DNA of 64,000 bases from Undaria pinnatifida (taxonomy: Eukaryota > Sar > Phaeophyceae > Laminariales > Alariaceae): NCBI GenBank assembly GCA_012845835.1, contig JABAKD010000006.1, positions 5,203,044-5,267,043 of the forward strand. Direction: 5' to 3'. The notes under the pieces are model-generated. The model saw only the letters and a program-made list of their open reading frames with translations. It made no database searches and was not told the DNA's origin. Shown piece after piece: positions 10,965-24,300 of the stretch (its first letter is position 1; each line of letters starts with the position of its first letter). The translations under genes were made by a program, and so were the position numbers.

Positions 10965-11815
10965 AACAAGCAAGCCGTCCGCTACCAACAAAAAATCCTT
11001 CAGTTACCGACGAAAATTATTCCGATACCGACCAGAACGCAACGTTTCCGACCAAGGGTTCATCCCTTACGGACGAAGAAAACCTGTTTCCGACGATTGG
11101 TTCCTCGGTTACCGACGAAGAAAATGCCCTATTGCCGGAAAATAACCCGTCCGCTACCGACGAAGATGCCCTCTGTTACTGGCAACGAATTCTTCAGGTA
11201 CCGCGCTATCCGCTACCAACGAATAAACCTTCCGATACCTAATGAAGCCTCCGTTACCGACGAAGAAACCGCCCGTTATTGATAACGAACCCTCCGTTTT
11301 GGACCAAGACGGTCTTCGTTACCGGCGAATCAAATGCCCGCTACAGACGACGAGAATAAAAACGCCGTTACCGACGATCAAGGGCGACGAAATCCTTCGG
11401 TACCGATGAGAAAACCATCCAGTACAGATGAAGAATCCCTCCGTCGCAGACCAGCAACTATCCGATACCGACATAGACGCCATCCGATACCGACAAAAAC
11501 GTCTGATGCCACAAGACCCCTCGTTACCGACGGGTGTCCTCCGATACTGACGAAGAAGCCTTTCGATACGGACTAAGATAACCTCCGATACTGCCAAAGA
11601 AGTGCCCGTTACCGAAAAATGTTTCCTCCGCTACATGGAGATAAATCTTCCATTGCCGAAGGAAAAACCTCAGTTTCCCGTGGAGAAACCACCCAGCACC
11701 AACGAAACAAGTCTTTCATTACCGTCCAAGAAACCCTGCGTAACCGACGAAGACATCCTCAGTTACCGACAAAGAATCCCTCCGTTGCCGATGAAGAATC
11801 ACTCCATTTTCGACG
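10965..11815 (+). repeat. minisatellite, about 22-bp unit (TTACCGACGAAGAA)
   Basis: Roughly 38-40 diverged units of (T/A)TACCGACGAAGAAACCCTCCG at a spacing of 21-24 bases. Runs of 21-base units keep a reading frame with Thr-Asp-Glu-Glu or Pro-Thr-Lys-Lys words, but the frame shifts along the array. It ends about 20 bases past the aquaporin stop codon, so it may lie in that gene's 3' UTR or just outside. Confidence 0.75.
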
Positions 11816-11836
11816 GAGGTGTCGTGGAACACCTAG

Positions 11837-11960
11837 CTAGGCGATGCCGGCCTGCACGATGTCCTTATCTTTGGATTCCACAGGTTGCTCCGGGCGGAGG
11901 ATAGCTTCCCACACGATGGCGGCTAGGACACCGCCAAGCAGAGGGCCGACCCAGAACACC
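11837..11960 (-). CDS. aquaporin exon 7 and stop
   Basis: Acceptor AACGTAG. Encodes VFWVGPLLGGVLAAIVWEAI (segment 6), then a charged tail ending DKDIVQAGIA and TAG at 11839-11837. It completes the split Trp codon from exon 6. Confidence 0.92.
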
Positions 11961-14900
11961 CTACGTTCAGGGGAGGACGCGTTCGCGGTTGAACAAATAA
12001 GCGAAAATTGTAGAAGTGAAGGCGGAGGCGGGGTTGGGGTCGTGGTGGGGTCGTAGCGGTGGTGGTGTTGGTGGTGCGGTGGCGTTGAGCTAGTGAGATT
12101 GTCAGCGATTTCTGCTTCGTGACAGAAACTTGTGGTTGTCTAGTATCTCAGAGTGGCACGCCACAGTGTTCGCCACACTGTGGTTGAGGATCATGGGTCC
12201 TACCTGAAACGTGTCTACTCCCACCTCAACAACGCTCCTGTCTTCGCCATGCCTTTGGCGCATTTTTTTGCTTTGTCAAGAACGGACGGATATTAACGTG
12301 ATTTCATGTTTTTAATTTTGCGTGGTTATAGGCTTCGTCGAGAACGGACGGGAATCAGCATGTGTTTTGGTTCCGTTGAAAATGACGGAAACCACATCTT
12401 TGTGTGTTTGGTTGTCAAGGACGCAAGTGTGATAAACGTACCAGTGGTCGGCCCACTTGTTGTTGGTGATTGCGGTCGCCAGCGATCGAGCCGGGTTGAT
12501 GGAGCAGCCGTCCACGGGAATCATGATCAGGTGGTCTGGCAGCACAAAGAGAGGGTGGGCCCGGGGGGGGAGAGAAGAAAGAAGGGCGGGGAAGAGGGAG
12601 GAAGGACGGCAACAACACAGTTTAATACTGAATAGTCGTATCATACGTACGTACTACGTGTATTTGTATTTTTTATGTAGATATATTTATTGTAATAATA
12701 AAATTACACTCCAGCTGTGAGATCGAATATTTTGTATATCACACCATATACCACTTTATCCAGAGTGTACCGAACGTTGCATGTATATGACTTTCTACTT
12801 GTAGCACCGGGGACAAACATTTGAAGTTAGTTTAGGATGTTTTAGGAGTCGGAAAAAGTCAAAGTGGATACAGAAGCGGCCCACATATCGCCTGAGACAA
12901 TTGTATAATAACGCCAAAGCCGACATAAATGTAATATTACCCGTATCGTATTCATATTGCTCACCCAGCAAGACGGCCATGCCGATGCTCAAGGGAAGGA
13001 GGGCCCCGGTGTGCTTGAATTTGCGGCCGACCTCTGCATCCGTGGCAGAAAATACGGTCACCACAAGAAGGAAAGTGCACAGCACCTCTCCGGCGAACGC
13101 GTCTTTAGCCTTTATGACAATGGAGGCAGGCGATGGGGCGGCGGATGTGTAAGAATTGTCATGCATGGCCGTGGTCTGTCAGATTTTACCCTCGCACCCG
13201 TGCAGTGCCGGGACGGAGCATAAAACAAGGGGGGGAGGGGGGAGGGGCGTACTCATTTGCTGCTTGCCTTAGTTATTCGACCATTGACCACGCATCCCTT
13301 TCGAGACGGAGCACCGCGGAGTCGGGGGCGGGGGTGTATTCAGTTTGTGCATGGGCCGTACCATAGACCCTCGCATGTCTATTATGCCGGGACGGAGCAC
13401 GTCGGGTTTTCAACAACCAGGCAGCCATTGCTTGCACCAAGCGCGAAGCGCCGTGAGGTGTCTGGCGAGTCGCAGGAAAGGTCAACTTCATCCTTCCAAG
13501 AAACGTTCGTAAGACCGACTTCGACACCATGGGCCTACTTTCTTGCTCATGGATGACAACGTCAATGAGTTACATTGCCTTCTGGTGTGACCACTCCAGA
13601 GACAGCACTATGTGACTGCCTCGTGGGTGCCTTGCCATATCCACACTACCTGATGGAGGACCATGCCCCTTGTGCGGAGATACGGTTCTCCACCCCGCAC
13701 AATATTATCCAACTCGATAACCATCATATGGTGACCGCCAAAAAATATATAAAACAAAATAGAATAAATGGTACCCTGGTTGTCTAGCTCACGCAGTGAT
13801 TTGCATGTTTTAGAGCGTCGTTGCCAACCAACGCCAATCCCAATACACATATAATGTTCCACGGTGTCTGTGCCAACCGAGGTAAAGTAGAATGCATATA
13901 TTTTAACGAGGGGCGGGGGGGGGGGGGGGGGGGGGGGGGGGGCGTGTTCATTCGTTGCTTGTCTTAAGTCATTTGTTCATTGACCACGCATCCCGTTCGA
14001 GATGGAGCACCGTTCCTACTCTTTACAGAGACGCATCCCAACATTTTGGCGCTCATTACGCTTATTCCATATACTTGTATTATATAGAAACTGTTTGCTT
14101 ATCCTATCCCCGTCCTGTTTCGCCGTCTGCGGCCATCATTTATCTCCTAGCATAGCGATCGTTTTCTCGCCACTCTCTAGTCTACCAAACTTCCATGTCA
14201 CACATGTCAATTTCCTCATCTTCTCTAACTCACCCCGTTCCTCCTTGTATATTTCGCATCCTCCTACTGTGAAAGTCCTGCTCTACTGTTGTGCCACACG
14301 GGCACATATTGAGGGGGCGGGGGGAGGGGGAAGAAAAACAATGCAATCTTTAGGGAGTTTAGGGGTGATACATACTCACCTCGATGCCTTCTGCGAGGGC
14401 GTTGTATCCGCCGCTGGTGCTGTCGAGGAATATCGTCGCGATTCCTGCCCCCGCCAACGCGCCCAAGATCTACGCAGTAGGATTAAACCGCGGAGGAGAC
14501 GCACACGCCATACATACGTAGACACACTTTGGTCAGGATTATACATTTACCTCCTGCTTCCTTGAACATGTATTATAGCAACAGCATCCACAACAACCGC
14601 ACAAGGCGTAAAAGTGGTGGTTGTTAAGAACATAGTGGCCGTGGCCGTGGCAGTGGAGGTAGTAGAGGTAGCAGTGGTGGTGAGTGTATTTTCTGGGACC
14701 TCCGGAAGAGCATCACCCGGGATCGCCGGAGCATTCGCTTCTGGGATCATTGGAGCATCATCGTGCGGGGTCACTGGATCGCCACCGCCTGAGCTTTGCT
14801 GAAGCAACGGCATCTGGGATCGCTGGTTAGCCATCTGGGATTGACGGAGATGGAGCTGGATCAACAGCGTCATGTGGGGTTGCTGGGTGATCGTCATCTA

Positions 14901-15280
14901 GGATCAGTGGTGTGATCGTCGTCCTGGATCACCGGAGCTCATCATCGCCGACGCGTGCTACGATAGCGGTGCACCATTTTTTGCGGAGGTTTCTCAATTT
15001 GGGAGCTTAAGACCTCTCTCTGAGGCAAAAACTGATTTGGACAAATAACATAACTGCTACGGGATGAAAAATCACATGGGCCTGAGTGCACGACGAGAGT
15101 CGTGCAAAAATATGACCTACGATTTAGGGTTAAGGAGCCCCGTCATTCAGAAGTCATTTCAGTAAAAGACAAAAAGTGTTACCTCTATCGTAACACGTGT
15201 CCGCCAAGGGTCGACGGTGAACGATATCCGCTTCACCTGGGGTCGTAGTTAATATTAGCACTCGTAATCCTTAGTAATCC

Positions 15281-15324
<44 letters not shown>

Positions 15325-15325
15325 A

Positions 15326-15363
<38 letters not shown>

Positions 15364-18300
15364 CAGCAGCAGTAGTAGTAGTAGCAGCAGTAGTAGCAGT
15401 AGTAGTAGTCCCTATTAGTAGTTGTAGTAGTAGTTGTTGGTAGTAGTAGTAGTAGTAGTAGTAGTAGCAGTAGTCGTAATAATAGTGACGGTATTGCTAT
15501 AGCAGCACCTGTTGTAGTGCTACAGCAGTAAATAATGGAGGAGATAGTAACTGAATTATTAGTACTACTAGGCTAGTACCTGAGCGATGACGTAAATAAC
15601 AAAGCGTTCGACGGAGATGCGTTTGCCCAGGAGCAGGCCGATGGAAACCGCTGGGTTGAGGTTGGCGCCGGAGACGTCCGCCATGAGGTACCTGTCGTCG
15701 TTGTATTTCATTACGAGGGGACAACATGTTACAGGAGCAACAACCGGGTGGTGAAATTAATGATAAGCGCTGACGTTACAATGTGATCGTTGGCGACTGT
15801 TTGATTGCATGGTACCAGGGGTATATTTTAGAAGTCCAGTGACCTGTTTAGCTTGGAGTTAGTCAAATAACGAACGTGACAGTTATTGTTCCTGGCCTGG
15901 TGGTGGAACAGTTTTATAAAGTAAAAAAGGAGTCGAATAACGAACGTGACAGTTATTGTTCCTGGCCTGGTGCCTCTTTTCTATTTTATAAAACTGTTCC
16001 TATTGTGTCGCCTGCGAGTTCCACCCGAGTTCCACCCGGCGCTCTTCTCGACCTTCTCGTCCTCGGCAAAGTTATGTGGGTTTTCTTCCAACAATCTACA
16101 ACGCGTACAAGCAGTCCTCTCCATCTCTCGTTCCTTTGCTTTCTATTTTGTGTTGGTAGGAACCCACCCGACTTTCATCTTGTTCGCGTGCGTCTTCGTC
16201 CTGTTTTTAGTATCATTTCAGGGGTACTTCTGTTTTCTGTTTATTTCTTGTTCTGTGGCCTGTTTTTTGCTTCTCTAATCGCACCCACCCCCTTCGTTAT
16301 ATACTTACGACATGAGATTTTTGAAACGGTTGCTCTTTCATTTTTCTCATTTTCAAGTTTTTTGCTCTAGAGGGGTACAGAATTCCTCAAGTGGCTAAGA
16401 ATATCAGAAAAAAATAGGAGCACCTATATACCGTACCGTGCGTCATCTGCACAAAACGCGCGGCCGGTGCGTCACGTTTTCGCCAAAATGTTTTCTGAAT
16501 TTGGGGGGCTTTGGAGCCCCCGAACCCCTCCCTATACTTGCACTGGCATTTCATGTTATTTTTCTCAAATCATTTGCCGTTTTTTTAGGTTTTATCTGTT
16601 TCGGTCTGTGACTTGTAGGATAAATGGTCAGGACAGAGACTTTGGAAGTAAGTGCTGATTATGTCAGGTATAATTGTTGTTACTAATCGTTTTTACACTC
16701 CACCCCAATCCGGCAGGAGTTTAACCCTCGGCGACCTTTTGGACAAGCCGTGGTTACAGGTGTCTGCCCTTCTTTCCCCCGGTGCATGCCTTCCTTTCAA
16801 TTTTGCTCAGGGTCGGGGATTCCCACTTGTCAGCTTTGTGGTAGCCGATTTTCATCGAACTTAGCTATAACTCACTCGCTCGCGCGTTCCGCTCGTCAAT
16901 TTTTACGAAATCTAGAGTTCTTCTGTACGAGCACGAGTATGCACTCCATGAGACATAACCCACGACCTTACGTCAGTAGGGACCAGATTCGACTACGACG
17001 ACTCCACCGGGACGTCAAGTGCCTTATTAGACTATACTACATGTATATAGACGGCGTGATGCTTAGCAAGCACGCATCGAAGAGTTGAGCGACAAAAGCA
17101 CGGCGCAACAACATGATCGCACTTTTTGTGCTTTCTCGTGCTCCTGCGCTGTCACACTGGCTGCCGTGTACGGAGAGTATTGCCGCGCTTGCCATTTTTG
17201 TGCGTGGCATGCTGTCGTGATATCTCGTGAATGTGGTGCCTTCGCATCATACGACACTACTTCTATTAGACCTAAAGTGGGACCCCAAAAGTATGCCGGA
17301 GTACTCTGAAGACCTGCTACTACGATGATAGAGGTAACACTTCTTGGAGTACACCTTTTTTTTTTCATGAATGACGGGTCCCCTTGACCCCAACTCGTCG
17401 GAATGTCATCCATTCTTGTTGTGCATTACCAGCATTCAGTGTCTATTACGTGGGCCAAGGGTTCGGTCATCCTGCAGCACTTTCACTTTACTCATGTTAA
17501 GTTTGGGGTGAGGTACTAGTCTAATGTACTATTATTAGTACGGAGCTCCTCGCGTGAGGAGCTTCAGGAAGAAAATGATGCACCTCTTCTAACCGCTAGC
17601 GTCGGAGGACGAGGGGTTTTGGCCCACAGTTTTTACCGAGCTAAGTTGGACCCCCAGGACTGCACGGCTACGTAGGATGTGCTGAGTGGGGCCTCCTGGG
17701 CCCTAAAGCGACCGCTCGTTGTTCCTTCAGACAGAGTGCGTTACCACTGCAGAGCAAGGAATTAGTAACGGCAAAACATTCAACGGCAACCGCCTCTTTG
17801 GGACGAACACTCGCAGGATTTAGTGTAGGATAAAAGCCGCAGTGGCCGAAGAGCGAATTGAAGCATAGGCCGTTCGTTACCCAAACCAGCAGTTACGGCC
17901 GTATCATGCCATCATGCCGTGCCTGCTTCTTACAAAATGCCGGTATCTATGTGCACCACAGAACTAGGATGAGTCATCGGCACGGACACTGGGCGTGCTG
18001 GATGTCGCTGGGTGGTATAATCTTTTTAATGCGAAAACACACACAAGTAAGATATTATGCCGCCTCCACCATCGCCAACTAGCATTGCGCGTGCAGTAAG
18101 CTCCTATTCACTTATGCGAAACTTCTGGAAGCTCTGTACGCCAGTGCCACAAATACCCGGGGTGCGGGTATATCATTTTCATAACTTCTGTGAGTTTTGT
18201 ACGCCCGTGCCACAATTAATACCTGGAACTTCTGTTAGTTCTGTAACACTTCCGTACCGTGCTCGGAACTTTTATAAGTTGTGTAAGGTCCCCATACCCT

Positions 18301-21300
18301 AACCCGGAACTTCTGTGACTTCTTAGGGACTGTGGCACAATACCCCGGGTACGGGTATACCATTATTACAATACCCGGGGAAACCGCATGCATTAATTCA
18401 GGTTTAATAACACAGAGTGTGCTGCTGTACTGCTGTGCATTTATATTATGATGTCATATCTTGTCAGTGACACCAACAGAACACGGAAAGTACAGGTGTA
18501 TGTAGCAGTACGTGTCGTTTATTATGATAAATAGTAATGATAGTAGCACCTACTACCACTACTACTACCACTACTACTACTACTACTACTACTGCTGCTG
18601 CTGTATGTAGGTGCTGTTCATGTTTCTTTTCGTTTCCAACCCGTGGGCACATACCGTATTATATTATCGAAGGGCACTTTTGAACCGAGACTAGTCCTTT
18701 CTTATGTATCGAATTGAATTCGATTCGATTTGGTGCAAACATGCGAATTTGGCTCCTATCGGGAAACAAGTGTTGCGTATTGTCAACGTTTTTCCAATCG
18801 GAATAATACATAGATCTGCTGTGACGGCGATGCAGCTACCATCAACGCCTTAAACTATCCTCCGTGTTCTCGGTATTTTCGCTTCTTTGTCGCGGCACTT
18901 GGCTTTTATCGAGCTGGTGGAAAAATTTGGGCTTGCGACCGCCATTATTTATTTTGAAGCGCCACAGCCGGGGTACGCCCTGGTATGATCTGTTACCGCG
19001 CAGTATAATAGCAGTGATTGCTGTTGCCCCGGTCGTCACTCATGGAGGTTCACGATTTGTCGCCTCTCTCGGTGGTGGTTTGTCGATAATTCATAATTCC
19101 TTTAAAGCTACGACAGATTGCCTCGGGGACATTGGCCCAGTGAGAACATGCCATTCAAGTTGGGTTAAATCTTCCACTTCAAATCCAACTTCCCCCCCGA
19201 GGGGGTGTGCATTTACCCGGGTATTACCGTACCCGGAATTTTTGTGAGTTCTGTAGGATATTCATGCCCGTACCCGGACTTCTGTAAGTTCTGTACGCCC
19301 GTGCCACAATACCCGGAACATCTGGAAGCTCTCTACAACTTTCACACCCGTTCCCGAACTTCTGTTAGTTCTGTAGGACATTCGTACCCGTACCCGGAAC
19401 TTCTTCTGTGAGTTATGTACACCCCGTGCCATACAACCCATCCGGATGTTGTGTTTTCTCACGCTACATTGTCAGATGGCAAGTAAAATAGTAATGAATG
19501 ATATCAGTATACGATGATGGCTATACTCACACGAGTACGAAGATGGAGAGTCCGAAGCCAAACGCGATGAGGATGACAGTCGATGAAGAATCAGCATCCG
19601 CCTTAGCTAGCCGAGCGATGGTGATCACTGCAATGCACATCAGGCGACAAAGGGGAGGAACGAGAACATTTCCAGGCAGTAACGAATCAACCCCTTCGAT
19701 AGTCATTACCAGCGTTTAGCCCGTTTTGCTACTTGAAACAAGAAAAACGAGTTTCGACGAAATTCTCAATATCAAGACAGTACCAGGTATGCCTATATAT
19801 TTTAAAATATAATAAAAGTACACTTCATTCAGCTAAGATCGACCAAAATGTTATTTAATAAAAATTCAGCTTTGCGAGCTGCGTGTGATACTTCGATCGC
19901 GCGTGTTACAAATTGTGAATGCCCTGCTGTGAAGGATACAGGTCGGTGACTCCCCTGCTGATGCCAGGATACACAGAACTAAGACGTTCGTCCTTGTTCT
20001 GCGCACGGAAACTGTATATAACCCGCATTGAGTAACCCGCATTGAGGGGAAAAACCAGACATCGGTGGAACTCAGTATGTATGCACAATAAAACGATGCG
20101 TAGTATCGTTTTGAATTTTTTTGGTTAAAATGTGTTCATTCAGCGAGACATGTTGAGTCGAGGCATACGAAATATAGTACTGAAATTTCTGGCTCTCGTT
20201 GTGTGTTCTTCACGTTCAAATGACTTTGCCCCCTTTTCTACGTCCAGCACGAAACCAGTGTCCGTGCCGATGCCTCGCCCTAGAGAGACAAACTTTGTTG
20301 TCAGGAACTGCAAGACAGGGGCACACATTTCAAATACAACAGCAATGTGCTTCGGCCATGCAACGCGAAACGCAGTAAATACGAAGCGGAACATAGCAGG
20401 CCAGCACACCAAACCACTGCTTGCAAGGAGCACAGAAAGAAAAGAAGAATAAAGAGCATAGCAAGCCACTGAACCATTCAGTCAGATAAACCAAGCGTTG
20501 AATAGGGGCTTGATCACCCCCGGAGAATGTGATCGGTGAGAGGGCAAATTTAGCCCATAGGCACTGTTTTTACGTTTGATTATACATAGTAAGTACCAAT
20601 GGCCAAAGTCGGGTATACCCGGTGCTTCCGTGGTCGAAATCGGGTACCTTTCTATTTCAGTTGCCGAAACGACGTTCCCATCTGATTGGTGAACGCTGGC
20701 CACCACTCGACGATGGCCACATTTTCATCCGGTAGACCAGATTTTTGGCTACTCATCCCTCAAAATGCACCCGATATTTTTAACCCCCTGTGTGGAGGAC
20801 AGGGTGCGTGGATGCCATTAATTTCCGATCACGCATGCCAACCATGAAGACGCGTTAACAAACGCCCGGCCTATGAGACCTGCCATCAATACTGACTCTT
20901 CGTAATGGTCGACGTTGGGCAGTATCACTCTATAAAACCGCCCCTCGCTTAACACGAGGAGAGGTTGGGAAAGTCGCCTTCTCGCCACTTGCACGAAAAA
21001 GCGAGTCTCGGCCTCGGCCAACACCCGTCCAGAACCAAGACAAGGCCAACATCGCCGGAGGAGGCGACCTTCATATTGGTGTCGACGACAGGTGAATATT
21101 CGAAAAAAAACGAGATGCGCGTTTCCCTACTACTACTGTATCGTAGTGCTACATGCTCTGCCCCACTGCAGTGAATTCTTTGTCGAAACGGTTTTGCTGT
21201 TCAACCACACCCCGGAGCGAACCAGCATTGAGGCAGCAACCATCAACTAGGCACTAATGTGCCATATGCGATGTTCAACGAATAGTCCACTAACGTCCAA

Positions 21301-24300
21301 GTTTGAACCAATCTGAAATTCGTCAGATCCCTCCCGGCTCGTTTTCCGAACATTGTTGCTGGAGCACCATTCTTGAAAGAAAAAAGAGGAGCGTATTCGC
21401 CGGCACCTCGTGACGGGACATTTTGCTTATGACTAGGAAAACAGCGTGACACACCACCGTGGCCCAGAAAATGTGTTGGTCGATGATAGGACGCCTTCTA
21501 CGATAGAGGTGCACCACTTTTTTGCTGAGGTTCCTTAATTTGGGAGCGTAAGACCTTCCCCCTCAAAAACTGATACGGAGAAAAAATAAAAGTGCTACCA
21601 CCGGATGAGGAATCCATGGCCTGGGTACACAACGAGAATCATGAAAAAAACATGGCGAATCTTTGGGTCCGTCATTCAGAAAACGTAATACCAGGTACCC
21701 ATAATGTGCCACCTCTACTGCTGTAGCACGCGACATAACATCATTGGTAGCATAGGCGTTTTGGAGCTGTGCTTGATTGGAATACCGAATAACTATCCTT
21801 TGAAACATCTCAAAAACAAGAAAAAAAAAAACGCGTTGCTTCTTTCGAATCTCTATCAGGAAGAGACAGGGTCCTCGTTGAGAACGACCCAACCAAGCTC
21901 CCTCAGATCAATATAAATTCACCCCTCGCTCAACACGCGAGAGGTACCTCCTTGCCACATGCACGAAAGAACAAGCGACTCTCGGCCTCGGCCAACAAGG
22001 GCGGCATCACCGGACATCGGAGGAGGCGACCTTCACACCTGCCCAAAAATGGCCGGGCTGTTCGACCACAATGGCCCAAGGTCACCCTGGGTCACCACGA
22101 ACTCATGCCTTATGTTACCAATGAAGACGGGCAAGACCCATTTGATTGATGCCCTCGCGATGTTGTCAGGGATGGATGGACGGATGTGTATTACGATTAA
22201 CCAAAGTGCGATCGTCGGTCGTCGGGCGTTCGCGTCAAAATAACCAATAATTGTGCGAAAGTCGCTCGAAAACGTTAATCGCAAAAAAACGCGACAAGGC
22301 TTTAATCATGGGGTGGATCACTTTCATCCACGACCTACGTTCTTTTATTTTTAGCACATGTGGGCTATTTACTATTTACTACGCGTGGTGTCATCCAGGT
22401 AGCACGCTGCATGCAGTCGCAGTCAGCACCCAGCAGCAAAAACAAATCAAAATATGAAGAGATTTCCACACTATGTGGAGGCCTTTTCATCCAGGGATCA
22501 TTTTGAAAATAGCGAATGCATTTTTTGTTGCAGCGTCTTCAATAATATGCGAACGCGAACGAACGTGTAACGCGTATGTATGTATGATAACATGCATCCC
22601 TGGTATTCTTGTGCCATCACAGATGAAGAACTATAATCCATCATCAAAAAAACACTAGTAACCCATCATCTGCTTGGTGCTATTAATAGCTGCACGTATG
22701 ATGGGGAGTAGTGAGCATGCCCGCACATTCATCCATTATTAGTTGTTGCTTGCCGATGAAGGACAGTAGCAAGCAGCTGCTGCAGCAGTCATGCATACGT
22801 GCGTACATCCAGGGTGCAACGAGCCGAGAGCGCGCACCGTGCTGGTGCGCTCGGGGGCTAGGGGTGGGCGCATTCTTCATTGACAAGTAACTGCGGGGAG
22901 AAGCGAAGAAACCTCCAATGACGGCTTGTCCAGGAGGTCGCTGAGCGTGGAACTGATTCGAGGAGCCAGCAAGACCGACAGGGTGGGGATTACTAAAATC
23001 AAGGAAAAAGAAGGTGGAGAATAAAAAATGTGGAGAAAGAAAACACGCCCGGCGGGGTGAAGTCCCGGAGAAACGAAGAAGCCTCCGACCACGGCTTGTC
23101 GAAAACAAAACAAAAACATGTTTTTGATTCGCACAGAGAATCACAACGCTCCGATTTATTTTTCGTTTTTTCCTTTCTAGAATTGTTGGTCCGTTTTCTC
23201 CTTGTTTTGTGCTCCCTTGGATGGTCAGAAATAATGTCTCCTTCTGGGTCGGTATGGGTTGCAGCAATGACAATTTGGAGGAATGGGAGGGGGTCAAGGG
23301 ATCGAAGGATAATGGCCTCTTGGTTTGATTCCTTTTAAGAATTTACATGTATTTTGGTTGGGAACATGATGTGATACGATGTCGTATAATACGCGGGAGT
23401 GTGTGTGTGACGGGCGTTCCAAGAGCTTTAGGGTCAAGTGCACCGCCCGACGCCTGATGATGGAGAACGCCAGATCTCAATCGTCGGTCTTCATCCGATC
23501 GACACACGTGTACGTATGAGTGTGCGTTTTTGTATTAAAAAAATAAAAATACACTCCAGCTGTGAGATCGAATATTTTGTCGAAACTCATCTTTGCAAGC
23601 TGTGTGTGGTACTCCGATCGCGCGTATTACGGGTTGTGTAGATATAGGTCGGCGACTCCCCTTGCAACTACGAGTACAGTGTAGCTATCAGGGTCGTTTT
23701 TATGTACAGCAGAGAGACCGATTCAGAACAACAGCAGTAGTTGCGATCGATGTTAATGGCATGTTGCATCATGACTCGACACCGTTAACATCCCGAGCGA
23801 GCACCAGGCCTGGCTGGGCTGGACCTCCGCCGGCCCACCACGTTTACAGGGAGTCCACAGCAGGTATCAGTTGCCCACAACCCCGGCAGACCCTAGTAGC
23901 CCACCCCAAATTTTTAAAATCACAATCTGTCTTCACAACACCTACCTGTCGTCTATTTTTATTATTATTATTTTTGCCCTCCGACAATGTAGCGTAGATG
24001 CCTTTCCGGTATAAATCGAATATCCTTCCTTAAAGCAGCAGTAGCACCTAATATGAAGTCGAATGATCGGACCATAATGCAGTGGTATCTTCCGCCAACC
24101 ATTCGCCCATTTCCTTTCCCCACATCTTCTCCTTTTATCTACTATTATTCCCTTTCCCTATATATACCTGGTATGTTACAGCTGGGAGTCTACCTTAATC
24201 CAAATATTTGTTTTCTGTTTTTTTTCTTTGCTCTTCTTTTTCTTATGGTCTGGCTTGTTTTGTTGTGTTCTCGTACCCCGTACGCTAGCATTTCACTTGC

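Noticed and set aside
11334-11904. Thr-Asp-Glu-Glu repeat protein on the plus strand
   Set aside because: The frame changes repeatedly along the 22-bp minisatellite, and the end overlaps the last aquaporin exon on the other strand.
13244-14010. Small LTR element formed by the 70-bp direct repeats around D1
   Set aside because: D2 and D3 lack these repeats, and no primer site or terminal TG/CA is evident, so I keep it as a repeat only.
14002-14565. 187-codon plus-strand frame
   Set aside because: It overlaps aquaporin exon 4, which is supported by homology and splice phase on the other strand.
22683-23297. 204-codon minus-strand frame
   Set aside because: It covers two reversed family J copies and A/T-rich runs; no domain and within an aquaporin intron.
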